Program-made: the position numbers and the translations under genes
The notes under the pieces: model-generated
Seen by the model: only the letters and a program-made list of their open reading frames with translations
What the model was told of the DNA's origin: nothing
Database searches by the model: none
Source of the DNA: Sporosarcina sp. ANT_H38
Lineage (GTDB): Bacteria > Bacillota > Bacilli > Bacillales_A > Planococcaceae
DNA length: 64,000 nucleotides
Direction: 5' to 3'
Assembly (NCBI RefSeq): GCF_008369195.1
Contig: NZ_VOBC01000001.1
Span: 1,116,001-1,180,000, forward strand
Shown here: positions 1 to 9,615 of the stretch, one piece after another
How positions within the stretch are numbered: the stretch's first letter is position 1
How the letters are laid out: the number at the start of each line of letters is the position of its first letter

Positions 1-1
1 G

Positions 2-1447
2 ATTAGTGGATATGACGGTGGAACAGGTGCATCTCCTAAAACAAGCATTAAACACACGGGACTCCCTTGGGAGCTAGGGCTCGCAGAAGCGCATCAAACA
101 TTAATATTAAACGGTTTACGTGATAGAGTGAGGCTGGAAACAGATGGGAAATTGATGACTGGTAAAGACGTTGTAATGGCTGCCTTACTTGGAGCTGAGG
201 AGTATGGATTTGCAACAGCTCCATTAATCGTTTTAGGCTGTATTATGATGCGTGCGTGTCATCTAGATACTTGTCCAGTCGGAATTGCGACTCAAAATCC
301 GGAACTTCGCGATAAATTCACTGGAAGTGCTGATTATGTTGTGAATTTCATGAAGTTCGTAGCGGAAGAAGTTCGTGAGTATATGGCGTTACTTGGATTC
401 AGAACAGTAGAAGAAATGGTAGGACGTGCGGATGTGCTAGAAGTTAGTGTTCGTGCAAAAGAACATTGGAAAGCAAAACAATTGGATTTAACGGCATTGC
501 TTTATCAGCCAGAGGGAGCACGTACGTTTAAAATTCCGCAAAATCATAAAATAGAACAATCATTTGACTTACGTGAATTATTACCAAAAGTAAAACATGC
601 TATTCTAAGTGAATCTAAAGTGGAATTGAATTATCCAATTGCAAACACGGACCGTGTTGTAGGCACGATTATTGGAAGCGAAATTTCCAAACAATATGGT
701 GCTAGAGGATTAGCCGACGATTCGATCACACTTCGATTTACAGGATCAGCCGGGCAAAGTTTTGGTGCGTTTATACCAAAAGGGATGTCTATGTATGTAA
801 CAGGGGATGTAAATGATTATTTTGGCAAAGGATTGTCTGGTGGTAAACTGATTGTCACTGCACCTATTCAAGGTGTTGCTGAAGCAAATGTTATTGCTGG
901 AAATGTTGCGCTTTACGGTGCAACAAGTGGAACTGCATTTATAAATGGGCGCGCTGGGGAGCGCTTTGCGGTTAGAAATAGTGGTGTAGATGTTGTCGTA
1001 GAAGGCATTGGGGATCATGGCTGTGAATATATGACAGGTGGTCGTGCTGTCATATTAGGGGATGTTGGGAAAAATTTCGGCGCAGGAATGTCTGGCGGAA
1101 TTGCGTATGTACTTGTTGATGACTTGGACGGATTTAAACAAAAATGTAACACAGGTATGATTGGATTTGAACGAATTGAATTATCAGAAGAAAAACATGC
1201 GATTCGCCAATTAATTATGGATCATTATTATTACACGAAAAGCACGAAAGCTATGAACATACTAGATAAATGGGAGGAGAATGTTAGGAGATTTATAAAA
1301 GTCGTGCCAAATGAATATAAGAAAATGGTCGACAAAATTGCTGACTATAAACGGGATGGTTTAACAGATGATGCAGCTGCAATGCAAGCATTTTTAGCAA
1401 CTTCCGTGAACAAAGAAATAATGCCACACACGCTTGTGAAAAAATAA
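2..1447 (+). CDS. gltB: Glutamate synthase large subunit, C-terminal part (5' truncated by window)
   Basis: The large (alpha) subunit of NADPH glutamate synthase makes glutamate from 2-oxoglutarate and glutamine-derived ammonia in the cytoplasm. The reading frame is open from the first bases of the window (ISGYDGGTGASPKTS), so only the end of the FMN-binding synthase domain is present. It is followed by the 3Fe-4S cysteine cluster (GCIMMRACHLDTCPVG, about 236-285) and the C-terminal GXGXG beta-helix domain (AGNVALYGATSG, GAGMSGG). The stop lies 17 bases before gltD, which has its own ribosome binding site, so the two form the usual gltBD operon. The real start and the glutaminase domain are upstream of the window. 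Confidence 0.96.
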   Translation: MSGYDGGTGASPKTSIKHTGLPWELGLAEAHQTLILNGLRDRVRLETDGKLMTGKDVVMAALLGAEEYGFATAPLIVLGCIMMRACHLDTCPVGIATQNPELRDKFTGSADYVVNFMKFVAEEVREYMALLGFRTVEEMVGRADVLEVSVRAKEHWKAKQLDLTALLYQPEGARTFKIPQNHKIEQSFDLRELLPKVKHAILSESKVELNYPIANTDRVVGTIIGSEISKQYGARGLADDSITLRFTGSAGQSFGAFIPKGMSMYVTGDVNDYFGKGLSGGKLIVTAPIQGVAEANVIAGNVALYGATSGTAFINGRAGERFAVRNSGVDVVVEGIGDHGCEYMTGGRAVILGDVGKNFGAGMSGGIAYVLVDDLDGFKQKCNTGMIGFERIELSEEKHAIRQLIMDHYYYTKSTKAMNILDKWEENVRRFIKVVPNEYKKMVDKIADYKRDGLTDDAAAMQAFLATSVNKEIMPHTLVKK

Positions 1448-1464
1448 GAGAGGGGGAATAGTAA

Positions 1465-2946
1465 ATGGGTAAACCTACTGGGTTTATGGATTTTAATCGA
1501 GAAAAAGGAAAGGAGGAAGCCCCTCTCAAACGTATTAAAAATTGGGGAGAGTATGCCTCGAAGTTAACAGATGAAGCACTTCGAACACAAGGTGCAAGAT
1601 GTATGGATTGTGGGACTCCTTTTTGCCATATGGGGATTGAAATACGAGGCGCGACTGCCGGATGTCCCATTAATAACTTAATCCCTGAGTGGAATGATTT
1701 AGTGTATAAAGGAAAGTGGCAGGAAGCACTAGAAAGATTATCAATGACAAATAATTTTCCGGAATTTACGGGTCGTGTTTGTCCAGCCCCTTGTGAAGGA
1801 TCTTGTATACTTGCCATTTCAGATCCAGCAGTATCGATTAAAAATATTGAGCGTACGATTATCGATAAAGGATTTGAAAATGGCTGGATAGTACCTAGAA
1901 TTCCAGTAGAGCGCACAGGGAAAAAAATAGCTATAGTAGGCTCTGGACCTGCTGGACTTGCAAGCGCAGATGAGTTAAATCAAGCGGGTCATTCTGTAAC
2001 TGTATTTGAACGTGCGGACCGTGCTGGTGGACTACTCATGTACGGGATTCCAAATATGAAACTAGAAAAAGATATAGTCGAACGTCGAATTCAATTACTT
2101 CAGCAAGAAGGAATCGATTTTGTGTTAAATACGGAAATTGGTAAAGATATTTCAGCAGATCATTTAAAAGACGAATTCGATGCGATTATTTTATGTATCG
2201 GCGCACAGAAACAACGTGAACTTCGTTTGGAAGGTAGCGAATCAAATGGAGTTCATCTTGCAATGGATTACTTAACTTTTACAACCAAAAGTTTGCTAGA
2301 TTCAAATTTTGCTGACAGGCAATTTATCGATACAAAAGGGAAAGATGTCATCATAATTGGTGGAGGAGATACGGGGGCAGACTGTGTGGCAACAGCAATT
2401 CGTCAAAACTGCAAATCCGTTGTCCAGTTCGGAAAACATCCACAGCTACCAAATATAAGAGCGGCAGACAATTTGTGGCCAACCGATCCAAATATTTTTA
2501 AATTGGAATACGCTTATGAGGAAGCGGAAGCTAAATATGACAAAGATCCTCGTGAATACTTAATCCAAACGACGAGAATGGTCGCAGATGAGAAAGGAAA
2601 TTTAAAAGAGCTCCATACAATTCAAATGGAAAAAATACTGGGGGAAGATGGGTTTCATTTCTTTAAAGAAATACCTGGTACAGAAAAAATTTGGCCTGCA
2701 CAATTTGTGTTTGTTGCAATTGGATTTGAAGGAGCAGAACTTTCATTACCTAACCAATTTGGTGTAAACATTGTAAAGAAGAAAATTGCAGCAACAACAA
2801 AAGATTATGCAACAAATGTAGAAGGCGTATTTACTGCAGGAGATGCGAGAAAAGGTCAAAGTCTTATCGTTTGGGCCATTAAAGAAGGGCAAGATGTAGC
2901 GAAAAAAGTCAATGAGTATGTAAGTAAGCAGCCAGTCATTTTCTAA
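1465..2946 (+). CDS. gltD: Glutamate synthase small subunit (NADPH, FAD, 4Fe-4S)
   Basis: The beta subunit of glutamate synthase passes electrons from NADPH through FAD and Fe-S clusters to GltB. At 493 aa it has the usual length. The N-terminal domain carries the cluster cysteines (C46, C49, C54, C67 and C106, C110, C114). A first Rossmann motif GSGPAG (about 159-164) binds FAD. A second, IIGGGDTGADC (about 297-307), binds NADPH. The start ATG has an AGAGGGGGAA ribosome binding site. It directly follows gltB and is convergent with a small membrane protein gene. I see no strong terminator between the two. Confidence 0.97.
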   Translation: MGKPTGFMDFNREKGKEEAPLKRIKNWGEYASKLTDEALRTQGARCMDCGTPFCHMGIEIRGATAGCPINNLIPEWNDLVYKGKWQEALERLSMTNNFPEFTGRVCPAPCEGSCILAISDPAVSIKNIERTIIDKGFENGWIVPRIPVERTGKKIAIVGSGPAGLASADELNQAGHSVTVFERADRAGGLLMYGIPNMKLEKDIVERRIQLLQQEGIDFVLNTEIGKDISADHLKDEFDAIILCIGAQKQRELRLEGSESNGVHLAMDYLTFTTKSLLDSNFADRQFIDTKGKDVIIIGGGDTGADCVATAIRQNCKSVVQFGKHPQLPNIRAADNLWPTDPNIFKLEYAYEEAEAKYDKDPREYLIQTTRMVADEKGNLKELHTIQMEKILGEDGFHFFKEIPGTEKIWPAQFVFVAIGFEGAELSLPNQFGVNIVKKKIAATTKDYATNVEGVFTAGDARKGQSLIVWAIKEGQDVAKKVNEYVSKQPVIF

Positions 2947-3018
2947 TATGACCACGTTGGTGGAAGCCAAACGGATGTATGCCTTTTAGTTAAAGAAGGA
3001 ATTATTTAATTTACTATA

Positions 3019-3309
3019 CTATACTTTTGGTTTATGGAGGAACCTCTTACTAATCCAAAAAACAATAAATCCAATTAGCAATAAAAATGATGAAACACAA
3101 ACTATACTTAGCAGTGGGTCAATTTTAAAAGCATAAATGAGCTTATCAATTTCATAAATTTGTTGTGGTTCAGTAGCCTTCTCAGGAATGAAAACAATGT
3201 GATTTTTCCAATTCGCTTCAATCATAATGTATGAACCTGTCCAAGAAGTTAGAAAAATACTATATGCAAATGCAAACAATAGAAATATTAAAACAATTAA
3301 CTTTTTCAA
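3019..3309 (-). CDS. Small two-helix membrane protein (DUF4306/YjdJ-like)
   Basis: A 96-aa protein with one hydrophobic segment at the N terminus (about 3-20) and a second at about 68-90. Between them is an extracytoplasmic-looking stretch with a WTGSY motif. The start is TTG, preceded by GGGGGAG about eight bases upstream on the minus strand. Length and layout match Bacillus YjdJ-type proteins (DUF4306), whose function is unknown. That family assignment comes from memory of the pattern and is tentative. The gene is convergent with gltD. Confidence 0.6.
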   Translation of the reverse strand: MKKLIVLIFLLFAFAYSIFLTSWTGSYIMIEANWKNHIVFIPEKATEPQQIYEIDKLIYAFKIDPLLSIVCVSSFLLLIGFIVFWISKRFLHKPKV

Positions 3310-3883
3310 ATCGTATTACTCCCCCAATAAATTCAGTTAATCCTAATCGTTGTGCAAGAGTTTCTGTACTTAAAGCGAAAGTTGGAAAATACAAAATTAA
3401 TTTTGACTAGAACAACATAATGATACTGCTCTGTAGCGCGAGGGAAATTGGATTAATCATCCATTTCTCCTCGTTTATTTATTGCCTCTGAATAAGAAAG
3501 AAACAAAGAAAGCATGAGTAAGGCGCAAGTAAAACACTTTCTCCTAGTCCATTCGACTGTTTTTTGACAGCAATTTGAATGAAAAAAGGGATTACCGAGT
3601 TTGTTTTGAAACTGCATTTATAACCAAGATGTATCTCCAAACTGAGTTATTGTAGAAATTGGTGGTGCCGATAATACATTCAAAGAACTTAATCATAATC
3701 GAACTTCCAAAGCATAAGCGGATGTAGTTTATGATTATTACTGGCGCAGAGAAAAGTAATCAGTTTGTTCGCAGTCCAACATATAAAAAATAAGGATTTT
3801 TTAAGGAGTTTCTTATTTTTAGTTTTAAAACGAATTCTAAGGGGAAAACATCACTGAATGCAAAAATAGCAGGAGGTGAGCCC
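3310..3883. other. Intergenic region without a recognisable gene
   Basis: About 570 bases holding the minus-strand ribosome binding site of the small membrane protein at the left and the AGGAGGTGA of the Cys-rich protein at the right. In-frame stops are frequent in all frames. Short coding-like scraps around 3650-3760 are too short to name. No CsoR-type dyad is visible upstream of the copper-type gene. Confidence 0.5.
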
Positions 3884-4210
3884 ATGAATTCGAAACACGA
3901 AGAATGCCTAAAAGCTTGTTTAGAATGTCTAGAGGCATGTAACGTCTGTTTTGATGCGTGCCTGAAAGAGGAAGATGTGAAGATGATGGCTGTTTGTATC
4001 CGTTTGGACCGTGAATGTGCAGATATATGTGCGTTTGCAGCACAAGCAATGACGCGAAATAGCCCATTTACTAAACAGATTATAGAACTATGTGCAACAG
4101 TTTGCGAACTTTGTGCAGAGGAGTGTTCTAAACATAATCACGATCATTGTCAACGCTGTGCTGAATCTTGCCGAAAGTGTGCTGAGGCATGCCGACAAAT
4201 GGTAGCTTAA
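3884..4210 (+). CDS. Four-helix bundle copper-binding protein (DUF326, Csp3/YhjQ-like)
   Basis: A 108-aa cytoplasmic protein with 18 cysteines, many in CxxxC or CxxC spacing along predicted helices (positions 8, 12, 15, 19, 22, 26 and so on), plus a short His patch (HNHDHC). This is the pattern of the Csp copper-storage family (DUF326), in which Cys pairs line a four-helix bundle and hold many Cu(I) ions. There is no signal peptide, so it is the cytosolic Csp3 type, like B. subtilis YhjQ. The ATG follows a near-perfect AGGAGGTGA. A terminator follows at 4239-4285. The next gene, a DUF1541 lipoprotein, is also often found near copper genes. Confidence 0.88.
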   Translation: MNSKHEECLKACLECLEACNVCFDACLKEEDVKMMAVCIRLDRECADICAFAAQAMTRNSPFTKQIIELCATVCELCAEECSKHNHDHCQRCAESCRKCAEACRQMVA

Positions 4211-4238
4211 GATATGCAGAAAACGCAACCAGTAATGG

Positions 4239-4285
4239 AGCTATTCCGAGAAGTCGGAGAAAATTTCTTGGAATAGCTTTATTTC
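4239..4285 (+). terminator. Intrinsic terminator after the Cys-rich copper protein
   Basis: Arms at 4239-4252 and 4265-4278 pair over 13 of 14 positions and are followed by a T-rich stretch (TTATTTCTATTT). Confidence 0.75.
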
Positions 4286-4463
4286 TATTTGTGGATTATC
4301 CATGATGTATTCAATCTTACATAGTGATAATGAACAGGTTGATTCATAAGTAATATGAAAATGGATTTGATATGTCAATTAATGCTATTGATTGGTTTTA
4401 TAAAAATACCGGGCATACCCATTTTATTATTAAAGTTTAAGAAATCAGAGGAGTGTTAATCAA

Positions 4464-5027
4464 ATGAAGAAGCAATTACTTATTTTAGGCGCCGCAACAA
4501 TTATCGGATTAAGTGGATGTGGAAATAATACGAGCGACGAGAAAAGTCCAAACAACAATAATGAATCTAAACATGAAGACATGAATATGGAGATGCACCA
4601 TTCTGGCACTGGTGAAGTCCCTAAAAACTTGAAAGAGGCAGAAAATCCAACCTATAAAGTCGGAGGTGAAGCAATTATTAAAACTGACCATATGAAAGGT
4701 ATGGACGGTGCTGTAGCAAATATAGTAGGTGCTTATGATACTACTGCTTACGCTATATCGTATACCCCGGTTACTGGTGGAGAAAAAGTAGAAAATCATA
4801 AATGGGTTATCCAAGAAGAGATAAAAGATACTGGTGACAAACCTTTGGAAAAAGGAACTGAAGTTACCGTTGAGGCAGACCATATGGAAGGTATGAAAGG
4901 GGCAAAAGCAGAAATTGATTCAGCCGAACAAACTACTGTATATATGATCAACTACACTCCGACTACTGGTGGAGAAGAAGTTACAAATCATAAATGGGTA
5001 ACAGAAAGTGAACTCTCTGCTAATTGA
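4464..5027 (+). CDS. YdhK-like lipoprotein with two DUF1541 domains
   Basis: A 187-aa secreted lipoprotein. The signal peptide ends in a lipobox (LSGC, Cys19). It is followed by an Asn/His/Met-rich linker (MNMEMHH), which could bind metal. Two tandem DUF1541 repeats follow (about 64-120 and 127-184), each with DHM(K/E)GM, a (S/N)YTPxTGGE stretch and a closing NHKWV. This is the B. subtilis YdhK family, of unknown biochemical role. It is commonly found next to copper-resistance genes, and here it follows the Csp-like gene. The ATG has a GAGGAGTG ribosome binding site. Confidence 0.85.
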   Translation: MKKQLLILGAATIIGLSGCGNNTSDEKSPNNNNESKHEDMNMEMHHSGTGEVPKNLKEAENPTYKVGGEAIIKTDHMKGMDGAVANIVGAYDTTAYAISYTPVTGGEKVENHKWVIQEEIKDTGDKPLEKGTEVTVEADHMEGMKGAKAEIDSAEQTTVYMINYTPTTGGEEVTNHKWVTESELSAN

Positions 5028-5089
5028 AGTCTGACTAGCCAAGAGTGAAAGTTCTTTAATTTATGAAAAACGATTATTTACGGGACAGG

Positions 5090-5122
5090 AGAACACCTTA
5101 ATTTAAGGTGTTCTATTTATTT
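5090..5122 (+). terminator. Intrinsic terminator after the DUF1541 lipoprotein
   Basis: A perfect 11-bp inverted repeat (5090-5100 and 5104-5114) with a 3-base loop is followed by a T-rich run. Confidence 0.8.
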
Positions 5123-5149
5123 CTTTAAAAATTTATTGAACAAAAAAAT

Positions 5150-5500
5150 ATATGTAATTACCACATGGATATTTGCTGTTTATCCTATTTCTTCACAGAT
5201 GTTCCGTGAAGTAAATATGCAAAAACACTCATTCACGCTACAATTGCATTTTTTTCTGCGGATGCAATTCCAGAGTCTCCACAGATTCAGTATGTCAATT
5301 CAACTATTTTCTTTAACACCGACGGCTATACTGCCCTTATACTTGGAACGATAAGTGCAGTAATCATATTTATTGAAGGTAGGGGTTTCACCTGGAATTG
5401 AGCCAATTGAAAATGTCTGTCCAACTTTCGCTTTAAGTTCATCTATAATTTCTAACGGCTGTTTCGATGTGCTATATCCTTACGCCTCCCGCGTAGAGAT
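5150..5500. pseudogene. Decayed coding fragments between ydhK-like gene and amidase operon
   Basis: A plus-strand frame around 5223-5395 reads as a membrane-protein tail (TLIHATIAFFSADAIPES ... ALILGTISAVIIFIEG) without a start. An overlapping minus-strand frame around 5365-5470 reads KQPLEIIDELKAKVGQTFS, then GSIPGETPTF, also without a start. Neither has a ribosome binding site and neither can be named. I read them as relics; the rest, up to 5740, shows nothing. Confidence 0.3.
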
Positions 5501-5753
5501 AGAATCGAACCTAGAGAATGAACAGTCACACATCAGATACTAAAGAGGTAATTCAATAACTGAATAGTTTGATATATAATGCAATTTGATGTAAACTATG
5601 TATGCTATGTAAGAAATCCGATACTATTTTGGTGGTGATAGCTTTCTAGTTGATCGTTCATTGTTGAGCTATAGGTATTTGTTATAATTTTTGCGATTAA
5701 TGTTGAACCGGTTGTAATAGCTTTAATAAAATACTAATTGGAGTGATTTATTA

Positions 5754-5936
5754 ATGACAGTGTCAATTCGGGAATTATTTGCTGCAAAAGGTTTGGAAAT
5801 ACCAGAAGAAGACTTCAAAGTAGTGGAGACACGGTGGAAAGCGATTGAAAGATTACAAGAAGAAATAGAAGAACTCTCTCTAGAAAGCTATGACATTTCA
5901 TTACGTAATATTGCTGGAGGTGATCAAGTTGGGTAA
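5754..5936 (+). CDS. Small GatC/AtzG-like protein upstream of amidase
   Basis: A 60-aa acidic, helical protein. Its ATG has a GGAGTGA ribosome binding site, and its end overlaps the TTG start of the amidase gene by eight bases, which suggests translational coupling. Small helical subunits accompany several amidases (GatC with GatA, AtzG with AtzE), so it may be a partner or stabilising subunit. The closing stretch ISLRNIAGGD is suggestive only. Family assignment is uncertain; the operon arrangement is seen directly. Confidence 0.65.
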   Translation: MTVSIRELFAAKGLEIPEEDFKVVETRWKAIERLQEEIEELSLESYDISLRNIAGGDQVG

Positions 5937-7356
5937 AGATCTCATCTCCCTTTCAATAGAAGAATTGGCGCCACTCATTGAAAAAAAAGAAGTTTCACCG
6001 GTTGAGTTGACAGACGCGGTATTGAATCAAACGGATGCTCTTAATGGGAGGAATAACGCATACATTTCAATCACGCATGAAAGTGCGAAAGAATTTGCAA
6101 AAAAAGCGGAAAGTGAAATTGCTAACGGGAATTATCGTGGAAAGCTCCACGGGATTCCAATGGGAATAAAAGATAATATCTATTTCAAAGATGAAGTGAC
6201 GACAATGGCATCGAAAATTCACAGTGATTTTGTTTCGGATTATGATGCTACTGTCATTGAAAAACTTAGAGATTCCGGCGTCATTTTTACTGGGAAGCTT
6301 AACATGCATGAATATGCTTGGGGTATAACGAATAATAGCCCTCACTTCGGACCAGCGCGTAATCCATGGGATTTAGGTAAGATTCCAGGAGGATCAAGTG
6401 GAGGTTCTGGCGTAGCAATTGCTTCAAATATGAGCATTGGAACGTTAGGAACAGATACCGCTGGTTCAATCCGGATTCCATCATCGGCTTGTGGAATTGT
6501 CGGGCTAAAACCGACACATGGGCTAGTGAGTAAATATGGATGTTGGCCCCTTGCCTGGTCATTGGATCACATTGGTCCAATGACCAAGACGGTAACAGAC
6601 GCCGCAGCAATGCTTGAAGTGCTTGCAGGTTATGATAGCAAAGATCCGACTTCCGTAAACGTACCGACAATGAAGTATACGGAAAAGTTAAGTGGGGATG
6701 TAAAGGATTTGGTCATCGGCGTCAATGAAGATTATTTCTTTAAGAACGTAGATTCAAATGTAGAGAAATTAGTCCGTGAAGGCATTCAAGCATTGGTAGA
6801 TCAAGGAGCAAAGGTAGAGGTAGTTTCAATCCCTTCATTGCAATATGCTGAGTATGCGGAGCTGATTACATCCTTATCTGAGGCAAGTACGATTCATCAT
6901 AAGAACTTGAAAAAACGTCCAAACGATTTTGGTGACGATATCAGGTATCTATTTGAACTCGGTGAAATCCCATCGGCGGTTGATTATTTACAAGCACAAC
7001 AAATCAGAAGAATGATCAAACTTGAATTCCAACAAGCCTTTGAAAAAGTAGATGTGCTTATCACGCCTACATTACCGTTGATTGTACCGAATATTGGGGA
7101 AGACTTAGTCACTATTAATGGTAAGAACGTTGACCTAATCGAAAATATTATCAGATTCACTGGACCGGGTAATTTGACAGGACTTCCGGCATTGACAATT
7201 CCATGTGGATTGGTCGACGGAATGCCAGCGGGGATGCAAATTATGGGACCAGCATTCAGAGAGGACATCGTCTTAAATGTCGCATATGCGTTCGAAAAGA
7301 CGAATCCATTACAAGGTGCACAGCCTAAATCACTTTTAGCTACAGCTGTAAAGTGA
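5929..7356 (+). CDS. Amidase signature family protein (GatA-like)
   Basis: A cytoplasmic amide hydrolase of about 475 aa. It carries the amidase-signature elements: catalytic Lys in PMGIKDN, the glycine/serine-rich loop GGSSGGSG, and the nucleophile region GTDTAGSIRIPSSACGI, giving the Ser-cisSer-Lys triad. Substrate cannot be told from sequence. It could be a stand-alone amidase rather than the GatCAB tRNA enzyme, since no gatB follows. I start it at TTG 5929 because GGAGGTGAT lies six bases upstream. An upstream in-frame ATG at 5890 has no such site and lies inside the small partner gene. Confidence 0.88.
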   Translation: MGKDLISLSIEELAPLIEKKEVSPVELTDAVLNQTDALNGRNNAYISITHESAKEFAKKAESEIANGNYRGKLHGIPMGIKDNIYFKDEVTTMASKIHSDFVSDYDATVIEKLRDSGVIFTGKLNMHEYAWGITNNSPHFGPARNPWDLGKIPGGSSGGSGVAIASNMSIGTLGTDTAGSIRIPSSACGIVGLKPTHGLVSKYGCWPLAWSLDHIGPMTKTVTDAAAMLEVLAGYDSKDPTSVNVPTMKYTEKLSGDVKDLVIGVNEDYFFKNVDSNVEKLVREGIQALVDQGAKVEVVSIPSLQYAEYAELITSLSEASTIHHKNLKKRPNDFGDDIRYLFELGEIPSAVDYLQAQQIRRMIKLEFQQAFEKVDVLITPTLPLIVPNIGEDLVTINGKNVDLIENIIRFTGPGNLTGLPALTIPCGLVDGMPAGMQIMGPAFREDIVLNVAYAFEKTNPLQGAQPKSLLATAVK

Positions 7357-8485
7357 TTTACTAAAATCATTTTAGTTTGGATCATAAAAAAGCGCATAAC
7401 ATTCTATTTTTGGTACCCGTGCATGAGAAAATCCAGAAAATACATTATGATTTTACAATAATACAATCAAAATCAGAATTATAGGTGTCTGTATGACTAG
7501 CTTGTATTATTATTCAATTGTATGAATTGATGGTCTTTTTAAGTGCACTGGTACCCATAGTTTAAATAATTTAATAGAACGTTAGTAATGTCGAAGTAAT
7601 TTGGTTTTACGTAATAATAAATGGCGCCTTAGTACGGTACAACAATGAAAAAATTGAAATGCAATAAAGAATTTTTACATATTAATACATATTTATAAGT
7701 GAATTCATTGATTTTTTATTGATGTTCAGTAAAAAAACCATTTTTACCCATCAGTTTGAAGAGACAATAAAGATGTAACTTAAATTAAAAATCGTATTTA
7801 AGAGAGCACTTCTTTTGAATGCGGTTTTTCTGATTATTTATATTGTAGAGTGAAACTATATGTGTAGGTATCTTTCTTCTTGAACTCCTATGAAATAGAT
7901 AAACTCATACAATTGCTAATAGCGCATGACAAAAAAAGGCTGAGCATCTGAGAATTATAATATAGAATTGATAGGTAAATCATGAATCAGTTCCATCCTA
8001 CTGAAAATCTAGACAAGCCTGGTGCAGTAACCAGAGTAGGCATAATTGCTACCGTATTGTCTGCGACAGTATTTGATGCACAGTGGTCGTTGGAGTCAGT
8101 CTACTAGATAGGCTGCTATATGGAGTCATGGTTGATCGACCTTCTTCGTCAGCTATAGTATCCAATACCCGTTCTACATACATTTTCATACTCTGCTAAG
8201 TAGCGCTGATTTTGAGCTACACGTATGGCTGATGTGTAGATTCATTGGATAGTGGCATACACTGGGGTGTTTTTCTATGGCTTCGAATCTAGTCAAGTAA
8301 TATGTGGTAAAATGAAAATTTGTCAATGATTATTGATATTGTATTTTTCATGAGTGAATGTTTATGGTAAGTGGGGTGTAGAGCCATTCAAATATTTGAA
8401 AATCTTACATAAGAGGTTGCCCTTATAAATCCGCAAACAGTGTACCATAAATGTCTATATAAGAAAGGAAAGGAAAGGAAACGAA
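7357..8485. other. Long intergenic region, no supported gene
   Basis: About 1.1 kb. A weak dyad (ACTAAAA..TTTTAGT, 7358-7376) follows the amidase. A 41-codon ORF at 7982-8107 (MNQFHPTENLDKPGAVTRVG...) has only a poor ribosome binding site and no family I recognise. The rest has frequent stops on both strands. At the right end a run of GGAAA units (8464-8484) supplies the ribosome binding site of the next gene. Confidence 0.5.
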
Positions 8486-8764
8486 ATGAAAAACATGAAA
8501 TTTAGCGAAGCGGTTGAACGCTCTTTACAAATAAGAAAAAGCTACCATGATTTAGAGATACAGTATAATGAAAAAGAATGGATGGTAGAAGAAGATGCGT
8601 TAGCTTTCCTGACAGATGCTGGTTTGGTCGGTCGTCTAACAATGTCTCAACAAGGTCATTGGCCAGTAAATGGGGAAACTGAATCTGAACTTGAACATAA
8701 GATTGGTGAATGCATGTGGTGGCTGATTAATTTGGCTGAACGCTCTTGCATATCTGCTCAGTAA
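8486..8764 (+). CDS. MazG-like family protein
   Basis: A 92-aa protein ending in the pattern ELEHKIGECMWWLINLAE, which resembles the metal-binding helix of MazG-type nucleotide pyrophosphohydrolases (E..E.GD..W). It is shorter than typical MazG, and the usual Asp is replaced by Glu or Cys, so activity is uncertain. It stands alone between long non-coding stretches. The ATG follows tandem GGAAA units that act as a ribosome binding site. Confidence 0.6.
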   Translation: MKNMKFSEAVERSLQIRKSYHDLEIQYNEKEWMVEEDALAFLTDAGLVGRLTMSQQGHWPVNGETESELEHKIGECMWWLINLAERSCISAQ

Positions 8765-9117
8765 AGGTTATAAATTTAATTAAACGGTTGAAAAGATTTA
8801 AAAGAATTTTTTTCATGCTTTATCCAATTCAGCAAGTAAAGATTAGCTTCATATGATGGCTTTGAAAGAAAAGGCGGTTTCTGAACTATCATAACCGTAT
8901 GACATATCCTTAGCGTCAATTACAAAGTATGTATAGGTTTTAGAGGTTTACAAATAGAAAAACTCTCATTTGTCGCTTAAATATCGAATCATTATCTCAA
9001 GTTACAGAATGGTTGTATTTTTACTAGCAATTCGGGAGTAATCGTTTTGATCTTATTGAGAATGAATTATTGAAAGCAAAATCGAAAGAACAATAAATTA
9101 CACAAAGGGGCATGAAG
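8765..9117. other. Intergenic region, nothing recognised
   Basis: About 350 AT-rich bases with stops in all frames. Only the ribosome binding site of the SRPBCC gene (AAAGGGG, 9104-9110) can be assigned. Confidence 0.4.
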
Positions 9118-9615
9118 ATGAATAATTACTCTACAACTACTTTAACAATGATTAGAAATTTTGATGTAGCATCTGAAAGAGTTTTTGATGCATGGCTAAA
9201 CCCGGAGCTGATGAGAAAATGGTTCTTTACATTGGAAGGGACCAATCAGGTGGCGCAAAATAATCCGCAAGTCGGAGGAACTTGGGAAATCATTGACCAG
9301 CGCGATGGAAAAGATTATCGAGCGATAGGAGAGTACCTTGAAATTGACCTATCGAAAAAATTAGTGTTTACCTTCAAAATGCCACAATTTAGTGACACAG
9401 AAGATACGATTACAGTAGTGTTAAAATCGCTTGAACTAGGCTGTGAAATGACATTTTCACAAGAAATCATCGTTCCACATGAGGAGAATTGGACACCGAC
9501 TGATATTGAAAAAGCACTTGGAGAGTATCACGATGGATCCGAACATGGTTGGAATTTAATGTTCATGGGACTTAAACAATTAGTTGAGACAGGGAGAGTT
9601 AGCTATACAGGCTAA
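9118..9615 (+). CDS. SRPBCC / AHSA1-domain protein
   Basis: A 165-aa START-like helix-grip protein of the AHSA1 (Aha1 C-terminal) type. It shows the typical opening (IRNFDVASERVFDAWLNPELMRKWF), a central GGTWEI and a C-terminal helix (GWNLMFMGLKQLVE). Members bind hydrophobic ligands in a cavity; no specific ligand can be inferred. I choose the second ATG (9118) because the AAAGGGG at 9104-9110 is too close to the first (9112). No operon partner is visible; an Rrf2 regulator follows after 275 bases. Confidence 0.8.
   Translation: MNNYSTTTLTMIRNFDVASERVFDAWLNPELMRKWFFTLEGTNQVAQNNPQVGGTWEIIDQRDGKDYRAIGEYLEIDLSKKLVFTFKMPQFSDTEDTITVVLKSLELGCEMTFSQEIIVPHEENWTPTDIEKALGEYHDGSEHGWNLMFMGLKQLVETGRVSYTG

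Noticed and set aside
1293..1916. 207-codon ORF on the minus strand across the gltB-gltD junction
   Set aside because: Antisense to two well conserved genes, with no translation signal or recognisable domain.
4395..4440. CsoR operator upstream of the DUF1541 lipoprotein
   Set aside because: ATACCGGGCATACCC looks similar but is not an inverted repeat of the kind seen at 19359 and 21469.
5136..5354. 72-codon plus-strand ORF
   Set aside because: No ribosome binding site; the more protein-like reading of this DNA is in another frame (see decayed fragments), so this frame is accidental.
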